Assembly: GCA_030430165.1 (NCBI GenBank)
Contig: JAUIGL010000045.1
Span: 1-51,363 of the forward strand
Origin: a bacterium
Lineage (GTDB): Bacteria > Desulfobacterota > Binatia > HRBIN30 > CADEER01
Length of the DNA: 51,363 nt
Direction of reading: 5' to 3'
In this document: positions 42,870-50,930 of the stretch, in pieces
Layout: every line of letters starts with the position of its first letter
How positions within the stretch are numbered: the stretch's first letter is position 1
Position numbers and translations under genes: made by a program
Notes under the pieces: model-generated
What the model saw: only the letters and a program-made list of their open reading frames with translations
Database searches by the model: none
What the model was told of the DNA's origin: nothing

Positions 42870-43594
42870 GGTGGCATGCCGAGCTCTTGTCGGCGTTTGC
42901 GCAGGTACTCCATCGAGCGGCGGCCGCGCTCGGTGTTTTCGGCGGGGAAGATCTTCGACCAGACTCGGTCGAAGGGGTTGTGGCTCTGGTAGTAGCGGAA
43001 CCACCACTTGCGGAAGAGGAAGTCGACCAGACAGATGGCGCCGATGATGGCGAACATCTGCCAGCCGGTGTAGTCGCGCCAGGCTTCGACTCGTCCGCTG
43101 AGCGCGAGCCAGGCGATGACGGCGGCGTTGATGGCGAAGAAGATGCACCAGCCGATCGTGCTGCGGCGGCAGTACGGGCGGATGAAGTCGGGCGACACCG
43201 GAACGATGAAACGGGCGACGTGCTCGATGATGGTGATCTCGTCGCGCAACGTCGACCAGAAGTAGCGGCCGATCATCAGATAGATCAGCGCCGGCACGAG
43301 CAACACGTAGCGGATGTCCTGGGTGATCCAAGTGATCGCGGCGATCGCCGCGACGCCGAGATTGGGCAGCGACAACAGCGCGATCGGCAGGCCCATCTCG
43401 ACGCGAGCGAAGGCGAAGAAAGCGGCGTAGATCATCAGCGCGATGGCGCCGGCGCGGACTCCGTAGTTGGCGATGAGATGGTTGAAGACGAAGGGGTAGA
43501 CGAAGATCAGGATCGCCAGCGCGGTGCCGAGTCCGACCTGGAGTGGGGTCGGGCGGAAGGTGGGGCGGGGTTGGTTTGGGTAGGTCGCGGGCAA
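42863..43594 (-). CDS. COG4648-like integral membrane protein (ApeG-like)
   Basis: About 243 residues. The start is uncertain: no ATG or GTG fits, and TTG 43594, 26 bp after the oxidoreductase stop, is the best choice. Hydrophobic segments include ALAILIFVYPFVFNHLI, AGAIALMIYAAFFAFA, LGVAAIAAITWI, YVLLVPALIYLMI and IGWCIFFAINAAVIAWLAL. The region YCRRSTIGWCIFFAINA and the charged tail RRSMEYLRKRRQEL resemble COG4648 proteins found in aryl-polyene clusters. It is the last gene of the operon. Known: the role of this membrane protein is not settled; export or membrane assembly is plausible. Confidence 0.72.
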   Translation of the reverse strand: MPATYPNQPRPTFRPTPLQVGLGTALAILIFVYPFVFNHLIANYGVRAGAIALMIYAAFFAFARVEMGLPIALLSLPNLGVAAIAAITWITQDIRYVLLVPALIYLMIGRYFWSTLRDEITIIEHVARFIVPVSPDFIRPYCRRSTIGWCIFFAINAAVIAWLALSGRVEAWRDYTGWQMFAIIGAICLVDFLFRKWWFRYYQSHNPFDRVWSKIFPAENTERGRRSMEYLRKRRQELGMPPP

Positions 43595-43620
43595 GTAATT
43601 GGTGGGTGTGCGTCTTGGGT

Positions 43621-45192
43621 TCAGAGGAGGGGTTGTTCGTTCATGAAGCTCTGCAGGGGACGGTGGTCGCTGGGGGACTCCTCGCCCAATAGGCGGTTGG
43701 CGTCGGTTAGGACTTGGTTGAAGATCTCTTCGGTCTTCTCGAGGACCTCGCGGCGGGTGCGTTTGGTGCCGACGTCGGTTACGAAGTCGATGTTCTCCAG
43801 GCCGTAGGAGAACTGGCCGCGGTTCTTGCGGTGGTAGAGTCCCTCTTCGCGCAGGTGCGACTCGACGCGGCGGAAGAGCTCGGCGAAGTTGGTCAGGGCC
43901 TGCAGCACGAACGGGCTCATGCGCAGCTGGCGGCGCAGGAAACGCGGGTCGAGGTGCTGGTCCATCATGTAGGGCGACACCCACAGGTTGTAGTAACAGC
44001 CTATGTCGAGGTCCCACTTGAGTCGCATCAGCTCGAAGCTGCCGAGACCGCCGTACAGGCCGCGGTAGAGCAGCATCGCCGAGGCGTGGCGGAACTGCAT
44101 GAAGCGCTCGTAGAGGTCGAGACGCTCGCTCCACTCCTCGGCGCCGTCGCCGGCGAAGTCGCGCTCGATCAGGTCGGCGATGAAATCGTTCTCGAGGGCG
44201 ATGAAGTCGGAGCCCGGACTGTAGAGCGGATCGGCCGAGGTCGCGGCCTCGCCCGTGAGCGCCCAGCGGTCCTCGCTGAAGAAGCGGCTGGTGCCGTAGG
44301 CGATCTGCGAGAAGCTGCCGCAGTCGACCATCTCGGCGCCGGCGAGCAGCTCCTCGAGCCCGCGGTGCTCGCGAATGAAGGCGCGGAATCCCTCCGCGGT
44401 ACGCAGCTCGCGGCCGCGCACCACCTCGCCGACGACGCCGACGCTGGTCAGCCCGCCGCGCAGCGGGATCACCCAGAACCAATACCCGGGGTACCAGAAG
44501 TGCATCGTCGACAGACGCCGCGACGTATGCCGCACGCGGCCGCGCCACTCCTCGCTGCCGAGCTCGTCGACGTCGGCGACGCCGCGGAAGCGCGACCACA
44601 CCGCGCCGACCTGATGCTCAGCCTCGGGCCGCCGCAGATCCTTCTCTCCGGCGAGCAGCCCTGCCCTGCCGCTGGCGTCGACCAGCCAGCGCGCCGAGTA
44701 CGATTGCTGCGAGGCCGCATCGCCGGCGCGGAAGCGGTGTCGCGCGCCGCCCTCGCCGAGCTCGAGGCCGTCGACGCGCACGCCGGTGCGAACCTCGACG
44801 CCGAGGTCGGCGATCATCTTCAGCAGGTCGGTCTCGAGGCGCGCCCGGTCGATCTGGAACGCGGGGTGGAACGGCAGATTGATCGGACCGATCTCCGACA
44901 GCTCGGTGAGCGGCGTCGATCGGCTTTCGTCGTCGAAGAAATAGCGCAGGCCGTTCTTGGCGACGTGGTTCTCGTAGAGGTAGCCGCTCAATCGGTGGCG
45001 ACGCACCAAGTGGTTGGCGGCGATCTCGACCAGCGACTCGCCGACCTTGTAGCTGCGCTCGGTCGCCTTCTCGAACACCGCGACCGCAAGCGAAGGCCGG
45101 GCACGCTTGAGCTGGCGCGCGAGTAGAGCCCCCGCCATCCCGCCGCCGACGATGGCGACGTCGATCTCGCGCGTGTCGGCAGGAGCGCTCAC
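43621..45192 (-). CDS. FAD-dependent oxidoreductase of the flavin halogenase/monooxygenase type
   Basis: The product is 523 residues, starting at GTG 45192 inside the ketoreductase stop (GTGA). The Rossmann fingerprint IVGGGMAGALLARQL lies at 14-28. RSYKVGESLVE carries the GES motif and YWFWVIPLRGG matches the W-x-W-x-I-P signature of flavin-dependent halogenases. The second FAD contact is ALTGEAATSADPLYSPGSDF. Known: relatives occur in flexirubin and aryl-polyene clusters, where they may hydroxylate or chlorinate the aromatic head group. No flavin reductase is visible nearby. Substrate unknown. Confidence 0.85.
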   Translation of the reverse strand: MSAPADTREIDVAIVGGGMAGALLARQLKRARPSLAVAVFEKATERSYKVGESLVEIAANHLVRRHRLSGYLYENHVAKNGLRYFFDDESRSTPLTELSEIGPINLPFHPAFQIDRARLETDLLKMIADLGVEVRTGVRVDGLELGEGGARHRFRAGDAASQQSYSARWLVDASGRAGLLAGEKDLRRPEAEHQVGAVWSRFRGVADVDELGSEEWRGRVRHTSRRLSTMHFWYPGYWFWVIPLRGGLTSVGVVGEVVRGRELRTAEGFRAFIREHRGLEELLAGAEMVDCGSFSQIAYGTSRFFSEDRWALTGEAATSADPLYSPGSDFIALENDFIADLIERDFAGDGAEEWSERLDLYERFMQFRHASAMLLYRGLYGGLGSFELMRLKWDLDIGCYYNLWVSPYMMDQHLDPRFLRRQLRMSPFVLQALTNFAELFRRVESHLREEGLYHRKNRGQFSYGLENIDFVTDVGTKRTRREVLEKTEEIFNQVLTDANRLLGEESPSDHRPLQSFMNEQPLL

Positions 45193-45944
45193 ATCATCCC
45201 CCCGTTCACCGAGATGGTCTCGCCGGTGATGTAGGCGGCGCCTTCGGAGAACAAGAACGAAACCACCGCGGCAACTTCCTCCGGCTTGCCGAGGCGCTGC
45301 ATCGGAATCATGTTGGCGAGGCTCTCGACCATCGCGCCCTCGATCATCTCGGTCTCGATCAGCCCCGGGGCGACGCAGTTGACCGTGATCTTGCGCTTGG
45401 CGAGCTCCTGCGCCAGCGACTTGGCGGCGCCGATCAGGCCCGCTTTCGAAGCCGCGTAGCTGGTCTGGCCGCGATTGCCGGCGAGTCCGGCGAGCGAGGT
45501 CATGACGACGATGCGACCGCCGCGGCGGGCGCGGATCATCGGCATCGTCAGCGGCTGCAGCACATTATAAAAAGCATCGAGATTGGTGCGCAGCACGCGA
45601 TCCCAATCGTCCCCCTTGATCGTCGGGAAGGCGGCGTCGGCGCGGATGCCGGCGTTGCAGACGACTCCGAAGTACGCACCGTTGGCCTCGACGTCGGCGG
45701 CCAGGGCAGCACCGGTCGCGGCGCGATCGGCGACGTCGAAGGCAAGCAGCGTCGCAGTACGACCGGCAGCCTCGACCTCGGCGGCGGCCTCGCGGGCGGC
45801 GGCCTCGTTCGAGTGGTAATTGATCGCAACGTCGTAGCCGTCGGCGGCGAGCTGCTTGCACACGGCGCGGCCGATGCCGCGGCTGCCACCGGTCACCAGC
45901 ACGCGCTTCGGCGCGTCGGAATCAATCGTCGCTCGCGGACTCAT
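45189..45944 (-). CDS. 3-oxoacyl-ACP reductase (FabG/ApeQ-like)
   Basis: The product is 251 residues from ATG 45944, overlapping the dehydratase stop (ATGA). It is a classical short-chain dehydrogenase: TGGSRGIGRAV at 18-28, NAGIRADA, and the Ser-Tyr-Lys triad in SLAGLAGNRGQTSYAASKAG (Tyr near 160, Lys near 164). Known: it reduces the beta-keto group during polyene chain extension using NADPH. Its position between dehydratase and oxidoreductase fits an aryl-polyene cluster. Confidence 0.92.
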   Translation of the reverse strand: MSPRATIDSDAPKRVLVTGGSRGIGRAVCKQLAADGYDVAINYHSNEAAAREAAAEVEAAGRTATLLAFDVADRAATGAALAADVEANGAYFGVVCNAGIRADAAFPTIKGDDWDRVLRTNLDAFYNVLQPLTMPMIRARRGGRIVVMTSLAGLAGNRGQTSYAASKAGLIGAAKSLAQELAKRKITVNCVAPGLIETEMIEGAMVESLANMIPMQRLGKPEEVAAVVSFLFSEGAAYITGETISVNGGMM

Positions 45945-46381
45945 CGCGTCCCCAACCTTTCTGCCACATACACACTGAGCCGCGCCTCGGCGAGTCGCTC
46001 GCCACTCTCGGCATCCTCGATTTCACACTCGAACGATAGCATTTGATCGGAAGCGTGCACACGATGGGCGGCGACGTGCAGCGTCTGTCCGGCGCGGAAA
46101 CGGTCGACCGCCATCCGCATGCGCCGGGTGCCGAGCAACATCCCCTGGCGCGGCCCAGCACCGACCTCGCGCGCCAGCATACCGCCGTGCGCCGCAACCG
46201 CCTGCGCCATGTACTCGAGCCCAACCCACGCGGGCACGCCGCCGTCGGCCTCGGCGAACAGCGAGCTGTCCTGCGGCCGCACCTCGCAGACGGTGCGCTT
46301 CTCCTGGTGCGCGACGACGCGGTGGAGGAGCAGCATTGGGCCGCTGTGGGGAACGATCTCGGAAATGTCGGGGAAGCTCAT
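45941..46381 (-). CDS. 3-hydroxyacyl-ACP dehydratase, hotdog fold (ApeP-like)
   Basis: The product is 146 residues from ATG 46381. The catalytic His lies in VPHSGPMLLLHRV (H12) and the acidic partner in WVGLEYMAQAVAAHGG (E56), as in FabZ/ApeP-type hotdog proteins. Known: it removes water from the 3-hydroxyacyl-ACP to form the double bonds of the polyene. It is coupled to the ketoreductase by a 4-nt overlap. Two G-quadruplex motifs lie just upstream. Confidence 0.88.
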   Translation of the reverse strand: MSFPDISEIVPHSGPMLLLHRVVAHQEKRTVCEVRPQDSSLFAEADGGVPAWVGLEYMAQAVAAHGGMLAREVGAGPRQGMLLGTRRMRMAVDRFRAGQTLHVAAHRVHASDQMLSFECEIEDAESGERLAEARLSVYVAERLGTR

Positions 46382-46386
46382 TTTTT

Positions 46387-46464
46387 GGGATCTGGGCGCT
46401 GGGAGCTGGGATCTATGGTGGGGCTGGTGTTCTGGTTACCGGGTCTTGGGTCTTGGGTCCTGGG
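46387..46464 (+). other. Two G-quadruplex motifs in an operon gap
   Basis: On the plus strand, 46387-46410 and 46441-46464 each contain four GGG runs separated by exactly four bases (GGGATCTGGGCGCTGGG... and GGGTCTTGGGTCTTGGG...). They fill the 84-bp gap between the acyltransferase stop and the dehydratase start. The G-rich strand is the template strand for the operon. Confidence 0.65.
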
Positions 46465-46465
46465 T

Positions 46466-47392
46466 CTATCCCCAATACCGGTAGAAGTTGAACCATTGAT
46501 AGGGGTGGTCGCGGCAGTATCGTTCGAGGGTGGCTACGTACTGGGTCAGGAGATCGCGGGCTCGGGCTTCGCGGCTGGCGCGGGGGACTTGCTCGCCTTC
46601 GGTGAGGACGTCTACGGCGGTGTGGTAGGTGCTGTCACCGGTGCGAACGCACATCGAGGTGAGTAGCGGGCAGCCGAGGGTGCAGGCGAGGAAGTACGGG
46701 CTCAGGGGGAAGCGGGCGGGGCGGCCCAGGAAGTCGACCTCGGCGACTTGCTCGCGGCTGCCGGGGGGAACGCGGTCGGCGAGGATGGCGACCAGCTCAC
46801 CGCGCTCGAGGCAGGCCTTGATGGCGAACCCGGTCTGCGCCGTGGTCGGGTCGAGGCGCAGCACGCGCACCTTGCTGGCCGGATCGAGGCGCTCGAAGAA
46901 CGAGGTGATGCGCTCGGCGTGATCGGTGAACATCAACACGTTGATCGGCACTCGATTGCTCTCGGCGAGGATGCGCGCCATGTCGAAGCTGCCGATGTGG
47001 GCGCCGAGCAGGATCGCGCCGGCGCCGCTCTCGACGACGCGGCGCAGATGGTCGTCGCCGCTGTACTCGAAGGTGAACGACGCGGCGCCGCCGCCCCAGG
47101 CGACCATGCGCTCGAAGAGGTTGGTGGCGAAGCTGTGGATGTGGTGAAACGCGTCGCGCCGCTGCGGCTCGCTCGGCGGCACCGCGCCGCCACTCCAGGC
47201 GCGCAGGCTGCGCAGGTAGTCGAGCGAGGCCTCCACCACCGGCGGCCGGCCGAGGTAGAAGTAAGCGGCGATCGGATAGAGCAGCAGTGACGCCGCGCCG
47301 CGGCCGGCGACGCGATAGATCGTCGCCATCAGCTTGATCGCCGCCATCGAACCGGCCTCGGCGATCGATGCCCACTGCTGACCCGAGCTCAC
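46466..47392 (-). CDS. Lysophospholipid/lipid A-type acyltransferase (LpxL/HtrB-like)
   Basis: The product is 308 residues. GTG 47392 is chosen because GTGA overlaps the glycosyltransferase stop; upstream sequence in frame is antisense to that gene's coding text. The acyltransferase signature GAHIGSFDMAR supplies the catalytic His, and ILADRVPPGS is the second block. A hydrophobic N-terminal region (ASLLLYPIAAYFYLG) suggests membrane association. Known: in aryl-polyene clusters such proteins move the acyl chain to its lipid carrier; in some species they are fused to the glycosyltransferase that here is the preceding gene. Confidence 0.87.
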   Translation of the reverse strand: MSSGQQWASIAEAGSMAAIKLMATIYRVAGRGAASLLLYPIAAYFYLGRPPVVEASLDYLRSLRAWSGGAVPPSEPQRRDAFHHIHSFATNLFERMVAWGGGAASFTFEYSGDDHLRRVVESGAGAILLGAHIGSFDMARILAESNRVPINVLMFTDHAERITSFFERLDPASKVRVLRLDPTTAQTGFAIKACLERGELVAILADRVPPGSREQVAEVDFLGRPARFPLSPYFLACTLGCPLLTSMCVRTGDSTYHTAVDVLTEGEQVPRASREARARDLLTQYVATLERYCRDHPYQWFNFYRYWG

Positions 47393-48153
47393 GCCAACTC
47401 CGCCGGTCGGGTCAGCCGGCTCGGCAGGTGTGCCAACGACCGCGCCAGCAGCCGCGCGTACAAGCGGGCCATGCGCAGGGTGTCGCGCAGGCCGTCGAAG
47501 TTCGACAAGCCGCCGGGCAAGTAACGCACGCGGGTCTCGAGATTGCGCACCGGCGCTCCCGCCCAGTAGGCGACCACGGCGAAGCCCGGCTCGAACTGCA
47601 TGCGGTCGCCCAGCGTCTCGCGCTCGACGATCGGCAACGCCAGGTCGAGCGGCACCGCGCGGTAACCGCACAGCGGGTCGTCGACCGCGAAGGAAAGCGT
47701 GCACAGCCAGACGACGACGCGCGAGAACTGCCTGCCGTAGAGGCGAACGCGCGGCACGCTGGCGTCGAAGACCGGCTTGCCGAGGATCAGGGCATTCGGT
47801 TCGGCGTCGATCGCCGCGACGAAGCGCGGCAGGTCGCCGATCTCGTGCTGGCCGTCGGCGTCGAGGTGGATGACGTGGGTCGCGCCGCCGTCGCGGGCAA
47901 GGCGAAAGCCCGTGCGCAGAGCAACGCCCTTGCCGCGATTGGGCTCGAGCCGGTGCACGCGGACGCGTGTCGACACCGCCTCCAGCTTCGACAACACCTC
48001 GCGGGTCGGCGCGTCGCTGCCGTCGTCGACGATCAAGACCGGTGCGTCGACCGCCTCGAGAACCCGGCGCACGACGCCGGCGATCGTCGTGCCGTGGTTG
48101 AAGATCGGGATCAGAATCCAGATCGTCGCGTCGATCTCTCGCGCGGCCGTCAT
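47389..48153 (-). CDS. Family 2 glycosyltransferase (DPM1-like)
   Basis: The product is 254 residues from ATG 48153. The GT-A fold shows LIPIFNHGTTIAGVVRRV, VLIVDDGSDAPTREVL, NRGKGVALRTGFRLA and the D-x-D motif HLDADGQHE. There is no membrane domain. Known: family 2 enzymes of this type transfer a sugar from a nucleotide or polyprenyl donor. It overlaps the acyltransferase by 4 nt and follows the ligase by 7 bp. Inferred: it builds the glycolipid anchor of the polyene product. Confidence 0.88.
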   Translation of the reverse strand: MTAAREIDATIWILIPIFNHGTTIAGVVRRVLEAVDAPVLIVDDGSDAPTREVLSKLEAVSTRVRVHRLEPNRGKGVALRTGFRLARDGGATHVIHLDADGQHEIGDLPRFVAAIDAEPNALILGKPVFDASVPRVRLYGRQFSRVVVWLCTLSFAVDDPLCGYRAVPLDLALPIVERETLGDRMQFEPGFAVVAYWAGAPVRNLETRVRYLPGGLSNFDGLRDTLRMARLYARLLARSLAHLPSRLTRPAELA

Positions 48154-48160
48154 CCGCGCC

Positions 48161-49876
48161 TCAGCCGAGAACCAGCCGACCGCAAGACAGAGTCTCGCCG
48201 TCGCGCGTGATCGCGAAACGAATCTTGCCGCCGGCGTGCTCGACCCGCATCTCGAAGCGGTCGCCGGGAGTCAGCGGCTGCTTGAACTTGAGCCCTTCGA
48301 TCGCCGCCACGCGCGGCGCCTCGCCGCTCAGCGCCCGCGCCGCCTCGACCACCCAGCGCAGCTGGACGACCCCGGCGACGATCGGAAAGGAATCGAAGTG
48401 GCCTTCGAAGTAGGCGAGATCGGACGGCACGACACAGCGCCGTTCGATCACCCCGTCGGATGTCGACTCCGCCTCGACGATCGGCTCGAGCACCGGTGAA
48501 TCGGCCTGGGCGCCGAACAACGCTCGCACCGCGCTCGCCGGGAGCTTGCCCTGGGCACTGCGCGGCAAAGCATCCACGAAACGCCAGGCGCGCGGCAACA
48601 GCACGCGGTCGAAGAATCCGGCGAGGTGATCGCCGAGGGCGCGGCTCAACTCCACTTTACCGAGCTCGTCGAGCGCCACCCGGCCGGCCTGGCTCGGCAC
48701 CACCGCGGCGCACACCCGCTCTTCCATGCCGCGCCGCTCGACCACCAGCGCCGCCTCGGCGACGTGGTCGTGGAGGCAGAGATCGCGCTCCATCTCCGGC
48801 AACGACAGACGCTTGGAGGCGATCTTGACGATTCGGTCCATGCGAGCGCCGAGACGGAACCCGCCGGCGACCAGCTCGACCCGGTCGCCCATGGCGAACC
48901 AGTCGCCGTCGGCAGCACTGACGAAGGGCGAGCTCACCTCCAGGCCGCCATCGGTGCCGGCGCGGACCTGCACTCCCGGCAGCACCTGCCAGGGCGCGTC
49001 GACGTCGCCCTGCCGCCGGCGCCAGCCGACGCCGCCGGTCTCGGTCGAACCGAAGACTTCGGTCACCGCGATCCCCGTCAGGTTGAAGACCGCCGCCGCG
49101 GTCTCGCCCTCGAGCGGCGCGCCGGAGCTGAACACCGCGCTCAGCGGCAGCTCGCGCAGGGTATCGCCGATCGCCATCGCCTTGAGTTGCACCGGAGTCG
49201 AGACCAGAGCCGTCGCACCTTCGGCGGCAGCGGCGACCTCGGTGCCGTGCAGATAGGTGCGCGCGCTGAAGGAGCGGCCGGCAGCCAGCGGCCAAAAAAC
49301 CCGGAACAGAGAGCCGTAGATGTGCTGGTGCGAGGCGGTCGCCACCACCCGCGCCGCCGCGCAGTCGCCGCCGAAGAGCTCGTCGAGCACCGCGACCTCG
49401 TCGTCGAGATGCCGCAGGCGCTTGGCGATCCGCTTGCTGTCGCCGGTGGTGCCGGAGGTGAAGAACTCGATCAGGCTCGCGTCCGGGTCGAGGTCGGACC
49501 AGTCCTCGGCGGGCACCGGCTGCTGCAGCGCGGCGACCACCGGTACGGTCGCGCCGACCGCCGCGCCGCGCTCGACCGTGTCGAAGACGGCCCCATCGGC
49601 CGACTCGCAGAACCGCGACAGCGTTCCCGGCTGGCCGTTCGGCGGCAGCACCGCCACTCGCCCGCGCTGCGCCAGCGCCAGCAGCGCAACCGCAAAGGCG
49701 TAGGAGTCTTCCAGGAAGACCACCCAACGCTCCCCTGCGAGAGAATCGAGGCGACGGCACAGCGCCGCGACGTGCCCTTCGAAGTCGCGCCAGGTGCGCC
49801 CGCCGGCGCCGGCGAAGGCGACCGGGTGCTGCGCGGGTCGTCCAACTCGGAGCAGCGAACGTAGACTCGTGACCAT
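48161..49876 (-). CDS. Acyl-AMP ligase fused to a hotdog dehydratase (ApeH-ApeI-like)
   Basis: The product is 571 residues from ATG 49876. The ANL adenylation domain (1-450) shows FFTSGTTGDSKRIAK, VFGSTETGGVGWR, WFAMGDRVELV and a C-terminal Lys in LPRSAQGKLPAS. Residues 460-571 are a FabA/ApeI-like hotdog domain: YFEGHFDSFPIVAGVVQLRW, then LKFKQPLTPGDRF. Known: the ligase activates the aromatic starter acid (a hydroxybenzoate type) and the dehydratase acts on the chain. In E. coli and Vibrio these are separate genes; here they are joined. It follows the ACP gene by 33 bp. Confidence 0.87.
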   Translation of the reverse strand: MVTSLRSLLRVGRPAQHPVAFAGAGGRTWRDFEGHVAALCRRLDSLAGERWVVFLEDSYAFAVALLALAQRGRVAVLPPNGQPGTLSRFCESADGAVFDTVERGAAVGATVPVVAALQQPVPAEDWSDLDPDASLIEFFTSGTTGDSKRIAKRLRHLDDEVAVLDELFGGDCAAARVVATASHQHIYGSLFRVFWPLAAGRSFSARTYLHGTEVAAAAEGATALVSTPVQLKAMAIGDTLRELPLSAVFSSGAPLEGETAAAVFNLTGIAVTEVFGSTETGGVGWRRRQGDVDAPWQVLPGVQVRAGTDGGLEVSSPFVSAADGDWFAMGDRVELVAGGFRLGARMDRIVKIASKRLSLPEMERDLCLHDHVAEAALVVERRGMEERVCAAVVPSQAGRVALDELGKVELSRALGDHLAGFFDRVLLPRAWRFVDALPRSAQGKLPASAVRALFGAQADSPVLEPIVEAESTSDGVIERRCVVPSDLAYFEGHFDSFPIVAGVVQLRWVVEAARALSGEAPRVAAIEGLKFKQPLTPGDRFEMRVEHAGGKIRFAITRDGETLSCGRLVLG

Positions 49877-49909
49877 GAGGGACGCCCCGGTCGCGCCGGA
49901 GCGGGGACT

Positions 49910-50179
49910 CTACTTGGCCCGGTTCTGACGGACGAACTCGGCCAGGTTGCGGACGGAGGCGAAGATCACCTGGTTGCGCTCTGGATCGTCGTCGATCTTG
50001 ACGCCGTAATTCTCCTCGAGAACCACGGCCAGCTCGAGCGCGTCGATCGAGTCGAGGCCGAGCCCTTCGACGAAGAGCGGCGCGTCGGTTTCGATTGCGG
50101 GAGGCTCGATGTCCTCGAGCGCGAGGGCATCGACAATCAGCGTCTTGATGTCGGCCTCGATCGTATCAGGCGCTTCCAT
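49910..50179 (-). CDS. Acyl carrier protein
   Basis: The product is 89 residues from ATG 50179, overlapping the acyltransferase gene by 14 nt. The phosphopantetheine site is in GLGLDSIDALEL (Ser44). The protein is acidic and helical. Known: it carries the growing polyene chain. Only one ACP is visible, while typical aryl-polyene clusters have two. Confidence 0.92.
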   Translation of the reverse strand: MEAPDTIEADIKTLIVDALALEDIEPPAIETDAPLFVEGLGLDSIDALELAVVLEENYGVKIDDDPERNQVIFASVRNLAEFVRQNRAK

Positions 50180-50930
50180 AGTTCAACTCTTTCACGAAGT
50201 ATTCTCGCAACGCCCGGGTCAACCTGCGCGCCGCCAGCGACGGAGCCTCACCACCACCGGCGGAATCGGTGACCGAAAAGCGCCGTCCGACACGAATCGA
50301 CATCTGAGGCGTATCCTTCGGTATGTCGTACCAGGGACGGCCCTTCAAGCCGAAGGGGGGGTCGCATTGAATGACCACCGTCTGCAGCGGACAGGCGGCG
50401 GCCAGCGCCATTCTCGCGGCACCGCGCTGGAATTCGTGCAGACCCCCTGCCGGAGAACGCGAACCTTCCGGAAAAACCAGCAGCAGACGGCCGGTGGCGA
50501 GCCTGCGCGTGGCCTCCTCGACCATCCGGCGCGGCTCGGCGTTGCTCAAATATCCAGCACTCTTCACGGTACCCCGGATCACCGGGGAGCGCGCCCAGGA
50601 GCCCTCGACCACGGTATCGAGCTGCGGCAGAGCGGCGATCAGAAACACCGCGTCCAGACTGGTCGGGTGGTTGGCGACCAGCACCAGAGGGCCTTCGCCG
50701 GCGAGCGTCTCGACGCCGTCGTATTCGACGGAGACGGCACCGGTCCCGGTCGCCAGCCAGCGCAAAAAACGGGCCGCGCGGTGCAAGGCCAACTGGCCGA
50801 TCAGCTCCGGATCGGCCTCTGCACCGGCGAGGCGGCGGTGGATCGGGGTGGCGAGGTGGCTGGCAATCAAGGTCGCGACGGCGAAGGTCAGGTAGACCAA
50901 GCCGCCGCGCAGGATACGCCAAGCCCACAT
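50166..50930 (-). CDS. 1-acyl-glycerol-3-phosphate acyltransferase family protein (PlsC/ApeD-like)
   Basis: The product is 254 residues from ATG 50930. The N-terminal segment GGLVYLTFAVATLIASHLA is probably membrane-embedded. Acyltransferase blocks are VANHPTSLDAVFL (NHx4D) and LLVFPEGSRSPAGG (PEGxR). Known: it transfers acyl groups to a glycerol-phosphate or related acceptor; the aryl-polyene ApeD homolog is the likely match. It is the first gene of the operon visible here. Confidence 0.88.
   Translation of the reverse strand: MWAWRILRGGLVYLTFAVATLIASHLATPIHRRLAGAEADPELIGQLALHRAARFLRWLATGTGAVSVEYDGVETLAGEGPLVLVANHPTSLDAVFLIAALPQLDTVVEGSWARSPVIRGTVKSAGYLSNAEPRRMVEEATRRLATGRLLLVFPEGSRSPAGGLHEFQRGAARMALAAACPLQTVVIQCDPPFGLKGRPWYDIPKDTPQMSIRVGRRFSVTDSAGGGEAPSLAARRLTRALREYFVKELNYGSA

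Noticed and set aside
42863..44599. 578-codon frame as one membrane protein
   Set aside because: The part above 43621 is antisense-like reading within the FAD oxidoreductase gene in another frame; only the hydrophobic C-terminal portion is meaningful.
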